From: Cinclus cinclus
Taxonomy: Eukaryota; Chordata; Aves; Passeriformes; Cinclidae
Assembly (NCBI RefSeq): GCF_963662255.1
Contig: NC_085047.1
Coordinates: 18,634,258-18,698,257 of the forward strand
Direction: 5' to 3'
Length of the DNA: 64,000 nt
Below the pieces are notes generated by a model. The model was not told the DNA's origin and did no database searches. It worked only from the letters and a program-made list of their open reading frames with translations. The position numbers were made by a program, and so were the translations under genes. Shown here piece after piece: positions 1 to 10,698 of the stretch. Each line of letters opens with the position of its first letter. Position 1 is the first letter of the stretch.

Positions 1-544
1 GTCTTTGCATACCAAGTATGGCAAGAAAGAGACAAACAGTGCATTCTGCACGTATCACCACATTATGTGAGGGAGGTATGGAATTAATGTGGGGAAGACT
101 GGAGCACACATTTCAGTTTGGATTCTATGGCACATCTAGGACAGACTCTCAGCATTTAAAGGAGGCCTCTGATGGAATACTGTGTTACAATTGGGAAAAA
201 ATATGCAGGCACTTGTTTGCTCTCTGAGCTCCATAAATAAACCAGCAGACAATTGGAAACCATTCCTACTATCTTAAGAACAGATTTTTCCATGCAACAT
301 TCAAAAGGTGATTTCCTCTGTATTTTCAATGGCTTTACCGAAAGATGAGAAAAGTCAAGACAAGGCTATAAAAATATTTTTATCTGTAGAGAAATACAAA
401 TGTTATACTACTAAGACCTTTAATTTACTGGATGGTTTGTAGAACATATTTTAGCAGAAAGGAAAGCATCATAAAGATAAAGTTCCACAGACCTACTTAC
501 TCCACACTAGGTTTCATGTGCAGAAAACATTACAGAATGTTTGG

Positions 545-635
545 GCAGGAAGAGACCTAAAAGATCATCTACTTCCAAACCCCCTGCCATGGCCAGGAAC
601 TCCGACACTACACCAAGCTGCTCAAATCCCCATAG
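545..635 (-). repeat. CR1 LINE fragment (3' region)
   Basis: The plus strand reads like the reverse complement of a CR1 3' end: a degraded 'gaagagacc...agatcatcta' block, then 'ccaaaccccctgccatgg' and a 'ctgctcaaatcccc' segment. CR1 is the main LINE family of birds and is usually inserted as short 5'-truncated tails. The copy is diverged, lacks the terminal octamer repeat, and its edges are approximate. Confidence 0.65.
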
Positions 636-1770
636 CAACAGATAATGAAGGGGCACTGTGGGTTGAAAGAGTTGTTTCTTTATAGCTGAAGGAAGATAAA
701 CCTGTCCTCTACTGCTGGGCGCTTTCCTTGCCTCACTCGGGGTGCGTTTCTACATCTCTGTAAATGGTTGTAAAAAGCTTTGGCCCTGGTCCCCTCCCTG
801 CCAGTTTTTCTCATCTGACCCTGGGCAAACTCACTGAAGGAACAGAGCTGGCAGAGAATTTACAGCCTAGTGTAAAAAACCCCAAACCCACAACAGTAAT
901 CCTGTTCTGCTGCTCCCTCTGTAGAGGGACAAATCATGCCAAGCACAAGCCCTCAGTTCAGCTAGACTTTAAACTGGCACCTGGTTGCACAGATCCAGCT
1001 CTGGAGGGCAAGAGCTCAGGTTGTACAGTTTGTCCTATATGTTCCGTGGATAAGGCAGGGAATCTTTCATCCCCCCTCAACTTCCTTCATAAATAATTTC
1101 CCTAAGCATCATGGGTAAATCAGGTGCTTTAATGTCAACTTTCAGTTTCTGTAAATCTCATAATTTACAAACAACTTGGAAAAGGGGAGCTTGGTATTCC
1201 CCACAAAAATATTTGAGGATTATGGCATGATAATGTTTTTTATTTTTAACAGCAAGAAGCTTTCCCTACCTAGACACTGCAAGAAATCAGCGTCATTATA
1301 ATGCTCAATAGAATTGGTTCAGGAAAATGCACCACAGTTGAAATTTAACAAATTACTATAAATAGTTTCCCAAATTTAAATTAATATTATTATAATGTCT
1401 CCTTTTTGTTGTGTTAGCAGTTGGGTTTTTTAAAAAGAAAATAAAAAACCTAAAATGCTGAGATTGGATGTGAAGAAAATTAAAACTCCTGACCCTAATC
1501 AAGGGATTTTTTTAGTGTAACAGCACAGAGAAGAATATTCATCCATATAAAAGGTGAACAATAAAGCAAAAGAGGGAGAAAAAGTAGGATTTGATAGGCA
1601 TTACTAAGTATTATCTGAAGAACAAACTACATGCAGCAGAAATGCTTTAGACCAGCACCAGACAAGACACTGAAGTCACTAAAGTACCTTAAAGATAGGG
1701 CATGCTCTGGACATTCATTCAGGATTTACAGATTTTTTTTCCAGCCCACTGTACCTCATTTAACAAAATA

Positions 1771-1822
1771 AAACAAATCAAAACAAAACAAAACAAAAAA
1801 AAAAGAAGAAAAAAAAAAAGAG
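1771..1822. repeat. A-rich low-complexity tract (CAAAA-type)
   Basis: Successive CAAAA units pass into nearly pure A with a few G interruptions. It is intronic simple sequence without a recognisable adjoining retroposon. Confidence 0.8.
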
Positions 1823-3264
1823 AGCTCTATTGCAAATAGAGGTACAGAGGTGTTTTGGGGGGAAAAAAATGAACCAAAACAAAATGAATCCTGATTAAAG
1901 TAAAGCAGTAGGGTACTGGAGTGCAGCTCTGAGTTCTGAGTAGCTGCATTAGCTGCCAGCAGTGGGAAGACTCATGTCTAGAAATTACTTTTCCCTGGCA
2001 CAGTAAAGCTCTTTGAATGTGCAGACAAAATAGAAGAGACAGGAAAACTGGATTGTTAAAAATAACTTGGAGCTGAGGAAGCCATTTTTTAGAGTAATTA
2101 TTTATAAAAGTACAAGTAGACATGCAATTCACTTGGAGAAAAATTAAAGGGTTGGTTATACCAGAGGAAAGCTACCTCTGCTATCCAGCATTAAGAGGTA
2201 GTAGCACAGGGCCCTTTTCAGCCTTTTCACATGCCCAGCTCTTGGCAAACAGAACAAGTGGGTGAGTAAACAGGGTAACAACGGATGATCTTATTAAAGG
2301 TAAAATATTAATCATGTACAGATAATTATGTAATTAATTATGTACAGATATATTGTGCATGTATTGTACCTCTCCCAAGAAAAAAGAAATTCAAAACCAA
2401 GTATAGAAACATGAAGGTTGTTTTCATGCAAAGTATAACTACAGTGGAAGCCTTTAAAATTCATTATCCTTCAGATGCCTCTGAACCTATCAACTGTTGA
2501 TGCTACTGTGAAGACTACAGACCATCAGTGTTTTTAGGGGAAAACCACTACCCCTGCCTTGAGTCTTATTTCACAACCTGTAACAGTACAGCAGAGTTAG
2601 AGAGAGTTCCTGCTTTTGTCTTCTGCATAAAGAGATTAGAAGCAACTATTGCTTCAATGGTTCAACCAGTTCAACGGCTGCTTTTGAAGTTGCTGATAGT
2701 GTGACTAAATAGTGTCCAGCTAAAGAAAATTTACTGAGCTCTGTAGCTCTCACAATCCTGGGAAAAGTAAAGAAAAAAACAAACCAACTTTTCTTACATA
2801 ATGAACATAATGACTTCCTAAGTTTCTCTTCTAGACTCCTTACACATTAACCTCATTAAGGGAATGGAAACTTGACTATGAAGAATGACTTTCAGTGATA
2901 TCCCTGTGGATCAGCTTCCATGTTTGTGTGATGACATTCTAAGGCACAGCTGGAAGAGAGCAATTTGCCCTATGCATGTTCCATTAGCAAAAGATAAAAT
3001 AACAGAATTCTCACCATATGTGACAGTGTAATATAGCCATATACTATCCAAAGTTACATGAAGTGAACTAAGTGAAACTATCTAGCCAATGAATTGAGAA
3101 AGTCACGATTTTCAAACAGATTAGAACAAACAGAAATGAACAGGTACTCCTTCGAACCAACGCTTCACCTGTAGTTAACTGCACTACACAAAGCAGAGAA
3201 ACCATCCCAGGAGGTCCAAGATCAGTTTGTATCCCACCTAGGAGTGTAAAATGCAATGACTTAC

Positions 3265-3394
3265 AGTGCACAGTGATGGTGGTTGAGTCCATCATGCTTT
3301 TGTCAGTCAGAGAGCACCTGTATTCTCCTGTTGCATTTCGTCTCACATCTGTCATTACGTAAGTATCTGAGCTTCTTATACCTTCTGTTTCTCC
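3265..3394 (-). CDS. ALCAM: ALCAM exon (second half of Ig domain 3, C2 type)
   Basis: This is a 130-bp internal exon on the minus strand. It encodes 43 residues beginning GETEGIRSSDTYVMTD, followed by one base of the next codon. It includes an N-glycosylation site (RNATGE) and the domain's second cysteine in YRCSL, which should pair with the cysteine of the exon at 5008-5135. The acceptor is a pyrimidine-rich run ending CACAG and the donor is GTAAGT. It follows the exon at 5008-5135 in phase 0 and ends in phase 1. ALCAM is a type I membrane adhesion protein that binds itself and CD6. The assignment rests on close agreement with the known avian ALCAM/BEN protein across the exon. The start and end come from splice sites, so the longer open frame around it is not coding. 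Confidence 0.95.
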
Positions 3395-5007
3395 CTGTGG
3401 GTGGAAAACAAGACATTTACTGTACATGGGCCTGCTAAACACACTAATTTCTGTTGAGGACTTTTTAAATATTAGGGATGATGAAATACTCCAAAGTACA
3501 TATAGACACGGCACCATTGAAGTGCAATTAATTAGTTAAACTAACATTTACTTCCTGCATGATAACATAATTTTAAAAAACAGCTACAATCAAGAGCTTA
3601 GTCTTTTAATTGAATGATTAACTAATTTTAAGACGATGTTAAAGTACAAAATCTGGAAGTTTAGCAGAAAAAAACAGTCTACTAATAAGTATTGCAGAAA
3701 TCAAAACAAAACAAATTGCATTTCTAAATCTGATTCCGGTATATTCAGTTTAGGACAAATCACAAACTGAATTGTACTGCACTGCACATTTTTGAACAGC
3801 ACAAGAACTCGTGTTTCGAATTAGCCAGCAAATGTTTTATGGTTTTCCAGTTCCCCAGTTTCCCCCTGATTACTGACTTAGATCAGCTTTAAAATAAGCA
3901 TAGAATGTTACCTTAATTCCTATCTCTGAATCCAGAAAGAGATTTATAATACCTGTGAGCCTTTCAAACAGATCACCCATTGCAGCTCTCCTTGAGAGAA
4001 AGGACCAGTATCAGGTAGCAGGGAGCCCGAAGATAAGACATACTGGGGTGTTAAACTCCCTCACTGTGATAGTGGAGCATGGAGAGATACCAGACACTTT
4101 TTCACTGGCATTTAGTGAGTTTCTGGGATGATTCACTGAATCTAAATGGCTGTTCTGAGATAAGGACTTCAGCTCCTAGCTCCCATTGCTCTCTCCAGCA
4201 ATTCAAACATGCCAGAGTCCAGAGTAGATGACGATTATGTTCAGAGGGTGACATGCTGGGTTTGAAACATCTGAAAGGACACCACTTCTTTTGGCTTCTC
4301 GCAAGAGCAGCCCTGCTCAGTGCTGCAGCAGCAACAAATAGGGCATATAAAATAGGAGCGGGAAGCAGGACACGGGAACAAAGACCAGGAGTCTCAGAAT
4401 ATAAAGCCACATCTGTCTGTGGATTTCACCAGTACTAAGAAGATTAATGGTAACAAGTCCTTTATTTTTCTCAGTGTGTGTCTTATGCATTTTACAGATC
4501 TCTTCTCCTGTGCTGTCATATGTATTGTATTATTTTTTTGTGTTGTTATGCCATCAAACAATTAATTATCTGAAGAAAAGAAATTGCATAAAGATTAACC
4601 TGTGAAAGTCCAAAAAAATAACTGAATCAATTTGTTGTACTTTCACTGCTGGATCTGTGTTATGACAACAGATGAGATGGTTTTCTTCAAAATGCTAAAC
4701 TTCTGTAATCAAAACTGTTTATTAAAATACCTGACGATGGGAAATTAAGCCTTGTAATTTTCAAGAGGTCTAAATTCCTGAAAAATTTGGGCAGGCTGGA
4801 GGAGAGGTTTTTCAAAAGGATTTTGCCAACTGAGGTGAGGCATTCTCAGAGCATGATATAATAGTCAATGTCTATCTTCAGTGTTTGTCCATCCAATTCC
4901 TTTTCTCATTTGTTACAAAACAACGTACACACTGACACGTAGCAATGTCTGCAGGAAGGAATTATACAGAATATTTCACTAGGCAGTGACAGCAAGGCAG
5001 GACTTAC
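3395..5007 (-). other. ALCAM: ALCAM intron
   Basis: This 1.6-kb intron separates the two exons of Ig domain 3. It begins (minus strand) with GTAAGT after the exon at 5008-5135 and ends in CACAG before the exon at 3265-3394. I see no recognisable repeat or gene in it. The open frames near 4100-4440 on both strands have no identifiable domain and no splice support. Confidence 0.8.
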
Positions 5008-5135
5008 TGGAATGTAAAACAGGAACTCCTGTGGAGGAGGGTTGCCATTTCCTGAGCACTTCAGAGTGATGTTATCACCCTCTTTAATGGTACTACTTTG
5101 TGGCAGCACTTGAATAGTCACCTTCTCTGTTGGGT
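5008..5135 (-). CDS. ALCAM: ALCAM exon (first half of Ig domain 3, C2 type)
   Basis: This is a 128-bp minus-strand exon. It completes a split Tyr codon and then reads [20 protein letters not shown] onward, ending in EFLFYIP at phase 0. It carries the first cysteine of the C2 domain (LKCSG), an N-glycosylation site (NIT) and the GNGNPPP turn typical of ALCAM domain 3. The acceptor is TTTTCACAG and the donor GTAAGT. It lies 11.6 kb downstream (leftward) of the previous exon because a retrovirus sits in the intervening intron. Identity with avian ALCAM is close over the whole exon. Confidence 0.96.
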
Positions 5136-8100
5136 CTGTGAAAATAATGTACATATTTAATAGCTTCAGCATAATCCACACAGCCACACTATGCATACGT
5201 TATTCATGGCCCCAAAAATGCAATTTTATCATCTTGCGGCTGAAAATACTTGCACGTGTGGATCTTTTTATAAGAGAACTTGAAGTTAATAACACTTTCT
5301 ATATTTTTGCCAATTAGGTGCGAAGAAGTCATATGGCATAAAATTCATTTTTCTTCTCCAAAATACCTGTAACTGAAGCAGCAATGATTACAACCACATC
5401 ATGTGCTTTAAAGCTAAAGAAATCCTGATTAGTATGAACCATTTCATGGTGTGATTTCATTATGAGGGATTAACTTGTCCTCTGTGAAATTCCTCCAGCT
5501 TGGAGGACTGCAGCAATCAGAAAAACAACTGAAGTTCTCAACACCATTATTATTAGTACTGGATAATAGCCTTCTGGCATTAAAAAGAAATAAATATGAA
5601 CTAAGCACCTACGTTCAGCCTATTCTATATGCTGATCACTACAGGCTTTCAGAAAGATAAATCTGGTGAACATAATAGGACCCTTAACATAGTCAACAGA
5701 ACAGTAAATGTAACATACTTCTGTCATGTTCACTGAAGTTGAACTATAACTTACATTTTACTTTCATAATTTTTTTAAAGCAGAGTATTCTGTAGCAGAT
5801 GCTATTATTTCTAAGTAGAGGCCTAAATATAATTTTTAAAAAACAAAGTAAAATGAACACAATTAAAATCATATGGGCAGATAACTCCTACTATTTTAAT
5901 TTCGAAGGATAAATAAAATTCCATCAAAGATGCCAGTCTTGCATTAAGGTAGAGCAGAGCACCTTATTAGACACTAAAAAAATCTCCACAGCAGAGAAAG
6001 CCCTGGCTGACAGGGGATTCTGTGTGTGTAGTGAAGCGTGTGCTCCACAGCCCTCCCGGCCCTGAGGGCATTTATCAAGTCTGCCTCTTGCAGGTGGGAA
6101 TTCTCAGTACCAGGAGCTGCATTTCTCCGTGGCCTCTCCAGCACTGAGAGCCCCAGCACAGCCCAGCAGCTCAGTCCTCCCCAGGGCAGGACAGGTGCTG
6201 GATTCCAGCCAGCCACAGCTTCCCTCCTTCAGAGCCTCTGCTCCTGTCCACGGCCAAAAAAACTTCTGCCTCAGTACCTGCAGAGATGAAGCACAGCTTT
6301 GCCTGCCTGGAAAAAGGAATCACCGGCGTCACTGCTGGTATGGAATACAACAGATGCAAGAGACAGCTGGCCAGGAATGACATGCATGCCCCTCGTGGTA
6401 GCTGCTGGGCCAAAAAAAACTCAGTTTCAAGGGCTGCTGCAAAATGTCTTTCCTTCTGTCAAGTTTATGTTAAGATAAAGTTATCATAAAGAATGTCTAG
6501 AGATATCCTGGAATTGCTTAGGTTTTGTCTCAAGACTGAAACGAGAGGAATTAATTCAGAGTAAGACTTCAGGACTTTAATTTAGAACAGGTTTTTCCCT
6601 ACAGAGATAAACAGAACTGGATTAAAAATGGATACACAGCTAAACAAAAGTTACATTCTTGCAAACCACCAGTCTTTTCTGTAGGAATATCCTACCCTTC
6701 TATCTACTGTAATCAACCAGGAGCACATTTTAATTTAATTTGCTAAACTTGGAAAAAACCCCGAACATACAGAAGTAAACAGCAGAAGACTACTTTAACT
6801 GCTGTCTAAGATGAAGAGGTCATTCTTCTGAGGAAGATGCAGCCTGAGAACAGGATGATGGTGCCCAGTGCCATGCAGAATGGTGCTTGGTGTGAATAAT
6901 GTACTCCCCTGCTTTCACTAAGATACAAGAGCAGCCTGGTGAAGGCACATCTTGCCTCTCAGTGGCACACATGCCTGACTCGGCCCATCTTACTTGGTGC
7001 TTTTGCAAATCTGAGATTCTGCCTTCTACAACAGCAAAACCCCAGGTGCCTGCACCAAAAGGCAGCCATTTAGCAACTGAATGCTGCTATCCCAGAGCTG
7101 CCCCAGCCACATTTTGAGGAAAACACCAATGCTGGAAGCAGCTCGAGTGTGAAGTGTCTTTGACTCTAATCTGTTATGTAAAGCAGTTTATCCATAACAA
7201 GACAGACACCACACAACAGGGCATGACTGGAAAGTCTGCCTGACAAACATGATCTTTTTACACTGATTAATGCTGAGCAGAATCCCATATAACTGGAGCC
7301 CAGATAATTAAATATCTGAGATACTATCTAAGTGTCCAGCTCCAAGTCTTCTCTCCTAGTACTCCTTGCTTTCAGTAGCTTCCTTGCTTGCAGCTACAAA
7401 ACCAAGCATGTAACTGCTGTTAGCTGAGCTAAATTATCCTAATCCAAGTAACATCCAACACAGCCAAGAGCTAATTCACTCTTCTTCTCATACTAGGTTA
7501 CAGTGGCTGGCTCCTTCCAGGATGTAAACTAGCTATTAAACCCTTGAGTACTAAAGACTGCAGTAACTCAATGCAAAAGACAAAAACACAAAAACAAAAC
7601 AAACAATAAAAAATTTCTTAGATCCTGACTGAATCGATATATCTTTTAAAAAATCTTTTGAAGGCATAATTTTAATCATGCTCTCCCCATTTCTTTAGGA
7701 GAAATGGATAAGTTGCAAGAAATGAGTGGAAGGTCTCTATGATTTTGTTCTATTGCTTTAGAGATGCAAAATATCATAGTATATCACAATATCACAGTCA
7801 ATCAAAAATAAAAAAAAAAGGGCTGAAAGACTTTAAAGAGCTGGAATCTGATATTTTTAAAATCTGCATTATATTTGACTCATTAAAAAAATCACAATTA
7901 TTGAGAAACTAATTAGGAACACTGAACTAAACTAAAAAAGCAAACCCAAATCAGACAGGTCATTATCATCAACTAACAGCAGTCATGAAATGCATCTTTG
8001 AAGCTTGGACATCTATTAATGAAGAATTTCACTAATTCATTTGGAAATGCATTTATGCAGTGTAAGGAACTGAACTTAAAGCAGGTGAAAATACCCAGAA

Positions 8101-8596
8101 AGAAAATTGGATAACTCCACACTCTAAAGCCAAAGTTCATACCTGAAGCTTCTTCAGTACTGAAGACTGTGCCTGCCTCCCAGTATTTGCCAATTACCAG
8201 CACACTGCCAGAATTAATTAAATTGTGTGTTACTAGACCATGACTAGAAAATCTAGTTTATCAAACATTAAATCTTTATACAGAGGGCACACTACACATG
8301 GTCAGTGACCATCCCAGAGCCATGCAGCCTTCCTTTCCCTTCACAGTGGGTAGCTCTTACTTGCAAGTGCATGTAGCACATGCACCACAGAAATCTGGAA
8401 CAGCCTCACCCTCAACAGGTGAAGTGGCTCAAGCATGGAAACAGAGGGGAAATGAGGACAGCACAGCATCTCTTGCCAAGAGATACCAACAAATGCTTTC
8501 TGGTCATTATGTTTCTTTCCTGGGAACATCTGCCATGCACAGCAGGAGTTATTCATGGTCATGGGGCTCCACAAATGACAGAAAAAAAAAACAAAA

Positions 8597-8628
<32 letters not shown>

Positions 8629-8770
8629 AACAGGGAAATTTGGTATCCAACTTTATAAAGCACAACCAAAAAGTGATGGCATAGGTGTCTGCAGGCTTGA
8701 AATGCCTATGGTACTTCCATGGATAACAGCTGTCCCAGAGGTTTTCTTCTGCATTAGTTCTGCTGGTTGT
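5136..8770 (-). other. ALCAM: ALCAM intron, portion left of the retroviral insertion
   Basis: This is the 3' part (in ALCAM sense) of the intron that carries the endogenous retrovirus. It is mostly AT-rich. A patch at about 6000-6450 is richer in G+C and holds several overlapping short open frames on both strands. I cannot assign that patch to a gene or repeat family. A long A tract lies at 8582-8627. No exon-like block with ALCAM similarity is present. Confidence 0.7.
8582..8630. repeat. Long interrupted poly(A) tract
   Basis: About 46 bases are almost all A, broken by two early C residues and a final CAACA. The tract ends about 140 bp before the retroviral target duplication. It may be a microsatellite or the tail of a decayed retroposon, but I do not recognise the sequence to its left. 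Confidence 0.9.
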
Positions 8771-8775
8771 CATTC
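8771..8775. repeat. Target-site duplication, left copy (CATTC)
   Basis: The five bases CATTC directly precede the 5' LTR and recur directly after the 3' LTR at 15549-15553. A 5-bp duplication is usual for class III (ERVL-type) integrations. It also fixes the LTR edge at 8776, where the 5' copy begins GGTTGAGG and the 3' copy TGTTGAGG. Confidence 0.85.
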
Positions 8776-9476
8776 GGTTGAGGGTTAGTTCTTTCTTTTT
8801 TTTTCCCTCTGTGGAATTTTCCCCATTGTCATGCTAAGATACCTGTTGACTGGGCCCTGGTGACAAGGGGGAGGGGACGGGAGGGAAGAAGCAAGCCCCG
8901 CGAGATTCAAACAGCCAGAAGAGGAAGTGGAAGGCTGGGCCTCGGCCCCATTTCCCCCGCGGAGTTCGGACGAGAAGGACGATCGCCGCTTCTCCTCCAT
9001 CTCCGCCATCCCAGCGTCGGGAAACCACCATCGGACCCTGCCCTGCTGTCTTCTCGCTGTGAACTACCACCATCCAGCACTCTACTGAGCACCGGGACCC
9101 ACACCGTGACAGGAGAGCTCTCTCTCCATCTCTCTCTCCTCCTGGGACAGCGCTGCCATCACCCCCAGCCCTCCTGCGGCTCTGCGGGACCCGCCCGCCC
9201 CCAGCACCGGGAACTGCAGCTCAGGGAAAAGGTGCCTGCAGCCAAAAAACACTGGGACTGAGTTACTGTTCTGTTTGTGGGTAATTTCATAGCTGTTGTT
9301 GTTCTTGTTTGTCTTGTTAGATATACTAGTAAAGAACTGTTATTCCTACCCCCATATCTTTGCCTGAGAGCTCTCTTAATTCCAAAATTATAATAATCGG
9401 AAGAATCACATTTTCTTTCAGTCCAAGGGGAAGTTTCTGCTTTCCTTGGCAAACACCTGTCCTTCAAACCAGGACA
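8776..9476 (+). repeat. 5' LTR of the endogenous retrovirus (701 bp)
   Basis: This matches 14848-15548 over 701 bases without length change, with 15 substitutions by my manual count (about 2%). The right end is ...CCAGGACA. The left end is GG where the 3' copy has the canonical TG, so the first base appears mutated. The first half is G+C and CpG rich (about 8900-9070). The second half is T-rich. I saw no TATAAA or AATAAA. AGTAAA at 9328-9333 is a weak polyadenylation-signal candidate. Three of the differences cluster at 9110-9116. Confidence 0.93.
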
Positions 9477-9481
9477 GATTT

Positions 9482-9500
9482 TGGCCACCCAACGTGGGGC
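9482..9500 (+). promoter_or_regulatory. Primer binding site, tRNA-Lys-like
   Basis: Five bases after the 5' LTR, TGGCCACCCAACGTGGGGC resembles the complement of the 3' end of tRNA-Lys (the Lys1,2 type, TGGCGCCCAACGTGGGGC). The last 13 bases match exactly, and the TGGC start is kept with one extra or changed base between. This would prime minus-strand DNA synthesis. Human HERV-L is named for tRNA-Leu, so a Lys-type site in an ERVL-like element is worth noting. Confidence 0.7.
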
Positions 9501-9576
9501 CCGAGGGCATTGAGAGAAAAGGGTGAAAAAGGAATAACAGTTCTTGAGTTACCTCAGTTTTGTCTTCGGTGGCATC

Positions 9577-10650
9577 ATGTTGTCCAGCTTACCGTGGTTT
9601 GGGCTCCATGTGGCCACAGCTTTATCTCTCCCATTTGCAATCCCTTACTTGAACATGGGTCCTATAACTCAGGCTGCTGTAACTATTATCCAGTTCCTTT
9701 TGTGGGCTGATAACGTGAGAAATTCATGGATTTTTAACTTCCTCTGGAAGGTGGGCACATGGATTCGGAGCTATCACACTCTAACTGTATGTTTTTGGGG
9801 CTACTTTAATAATGGTACATACTGTGAGGATATGACACCAGGCAAAATTTTGTCCCAACCCCTTACACAGTTTTTTGGGTCTGCTCCACCAGCTTTTGAG
9901 GGGTTCAAATCTCTTCTAAGCAGTAATGATGTCATACAGTGGCTGACATTGCTAATAGGCCTTGTAAACTTGTTCTATTTAACATTCCGAGATGAGGGGA
10001 GATTGACTTGGATGACAACCCTGATACGTCCCCCAAGGAATAGGGATCCTGCCCCAGAGCCTGGCCCTGCCCCAGAGCCTGGCTCTGCCCCAGAGACTAA
10101 GGACTCTGCCCCAGAGCCTGCCCCTGCCCCAGAGACTAAGGATTCTTCCCCAGAGACTAAGGATTCTGCCCTAGAGACTAAGGATTCTGCCCCAGAGCCT
10201 GACCCTGCCCCTGCCACAGAGACTAAGGATTCTGCCCCAGAGGTTAAGGATGTTGCCCCTGAGCCTGATTCTGCCCCAGAGCTCACCTCAGAAAGGAACC
10301 ATCCAGAGTGGGTGGGATTTCTAGTGAAGGAGATAGGCCAAATGCTGAAGGAGTACCTTTCCCCAGCTCTTGAGAAACTCTCCCCCTGCCTTAAAGAGGG
10401 AGAACCTGATGGTGCAGCAGTGGAACCCACAGATGTTACATCTCACCAGGTTCCAGTTGAACTGCAAGGGAACTCACAGCCAGCAGTAGTTGCTCCTGTG
10501 GAAACTAGAAAGTCTAAGGTGAAAACAAAGCACCTGGATAATAAGGACCAGAAAGCAGGGCCCTCACAACCAGCAGGGGAGCCAGAGGTTGAGATCGTCA
10601 CAGAGTCCCTGTCATACGAGAGTCTCCGTAATCTGCGTAAAGATGTATGA
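9577..10650 (+). CDS. Retroviral gag-region ORF 1, hydrophobic N-terminus and Pro/Glu repeat
   Basis: The open frame runs 357 codons from the first ATG (9577, with A at -3) to TGA at 10648-10650. It stays open a little further upstream, but that part has no ATG. Residues about 5-25, 29-45 and 118-136 are strongly hydrophobic. An N-glycosylation motif (NGT) lies near residue 79, between the second and third hydrophobic stretches. Residues about 157-240 are an imperfect repeat of APEP and APETKDS units. A basic, charged tail follows. I recognise no matrix domain or myristoylation glycine. Position right after the primer binding site suggests a Gag N-terminal or accessory leader protein, but the membrane-like character is unlike ordinary Gag. 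Function unknown. The frame is continuous with the next ORF apart from the TGA. Confidence 0.75.
   Translation: MLSSLPWFGLHVATALSLPFAIPYLNMGPITQAAVTIIQFLLWADNVRNSWIFNFLWKVGTWIRSYHTLTVCFWGYFNNGTYCEDMTPGKILSQPLTQFFGSAPPAFEGFKSLLSSNDVIQWLTLLIGLVNLFYLTFRDEGRLTWMTTLIRPPRNRDPAPEPGPAPEPGSAPETKDSAPEPAPAPETKDSSPETKDSALETKDSAPEPDPAPATETKDSAPEVKDVAPEPDSAPELTSERNHPEWVGFLVKEIGQMLKEYLSPALEKLSPCLKEGEPDGAAVEPTDVTSHQVPVELQGNSQPAVVAPVETRKSKVKTKHLDNKDQKAGPSQPAGEPEVEIVTESLSYESLRNLRKDV
10033..10290 (+). repeat. Degenerate Pro/Glu-coding tandem repeat inside gag-region ORF 1
   Basis: Repeated units of the type 'gccccagagcct' and 'gccccagagactaaggattct' encode APEP and APETKDS motifs. Units vary by substitution and keep the reading frame. 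The complementary strand is also open across this stretch only because of the repeat composition, so the minus-strand frame there is a shadow. Confidence 0.85.
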
Positions 10651-10698
10651 AGGGGCCGTGAGGCTTTTACAACGTGGATACTGTGGGTCTGGGACCTT

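Larger units (their letters stand above)
1..3264 (-). other. ALCAM: ALCAM intron downstream of the exon at 3265-3394 (partial)
   Basis: This is AT-rich sequence on the 3' side of the leftmost recognised exon. I looked for the next expected ALCAM exon, which begins the fourth Ig domain, and did not find it, so that exon probably lies left of the window. The stretch holds one CR1 fragment near 545-635 and an A-rich low-complexity tract at about 1771-1822. Otherwise I see nothing with recognisable coding or repeat content. Short open frames here have no domain features and no splice context. Confidence 0.7.

Noticed and set aside
8298..8684. 128-codon frame ending in poly-Lys
   Set aside because: The C-terminal lysines are the long poly(A) tract, and there is no other support for coding.
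8860..9261. 133-codon plus-strand frame, with a near-copy at 14932-15333
   Set aside because: Both lie wholly inside the two LTRs and are duplicated only because the LTRs are. No domain was recognised.
9975..10430. 151-codon open frame on the minus strand
   Set aside because: It is the antisense of the Pro/Glu-coding repeat in the retroviral ORF. Its Ser/Gly/Ala repeats arise from the repeat composition.
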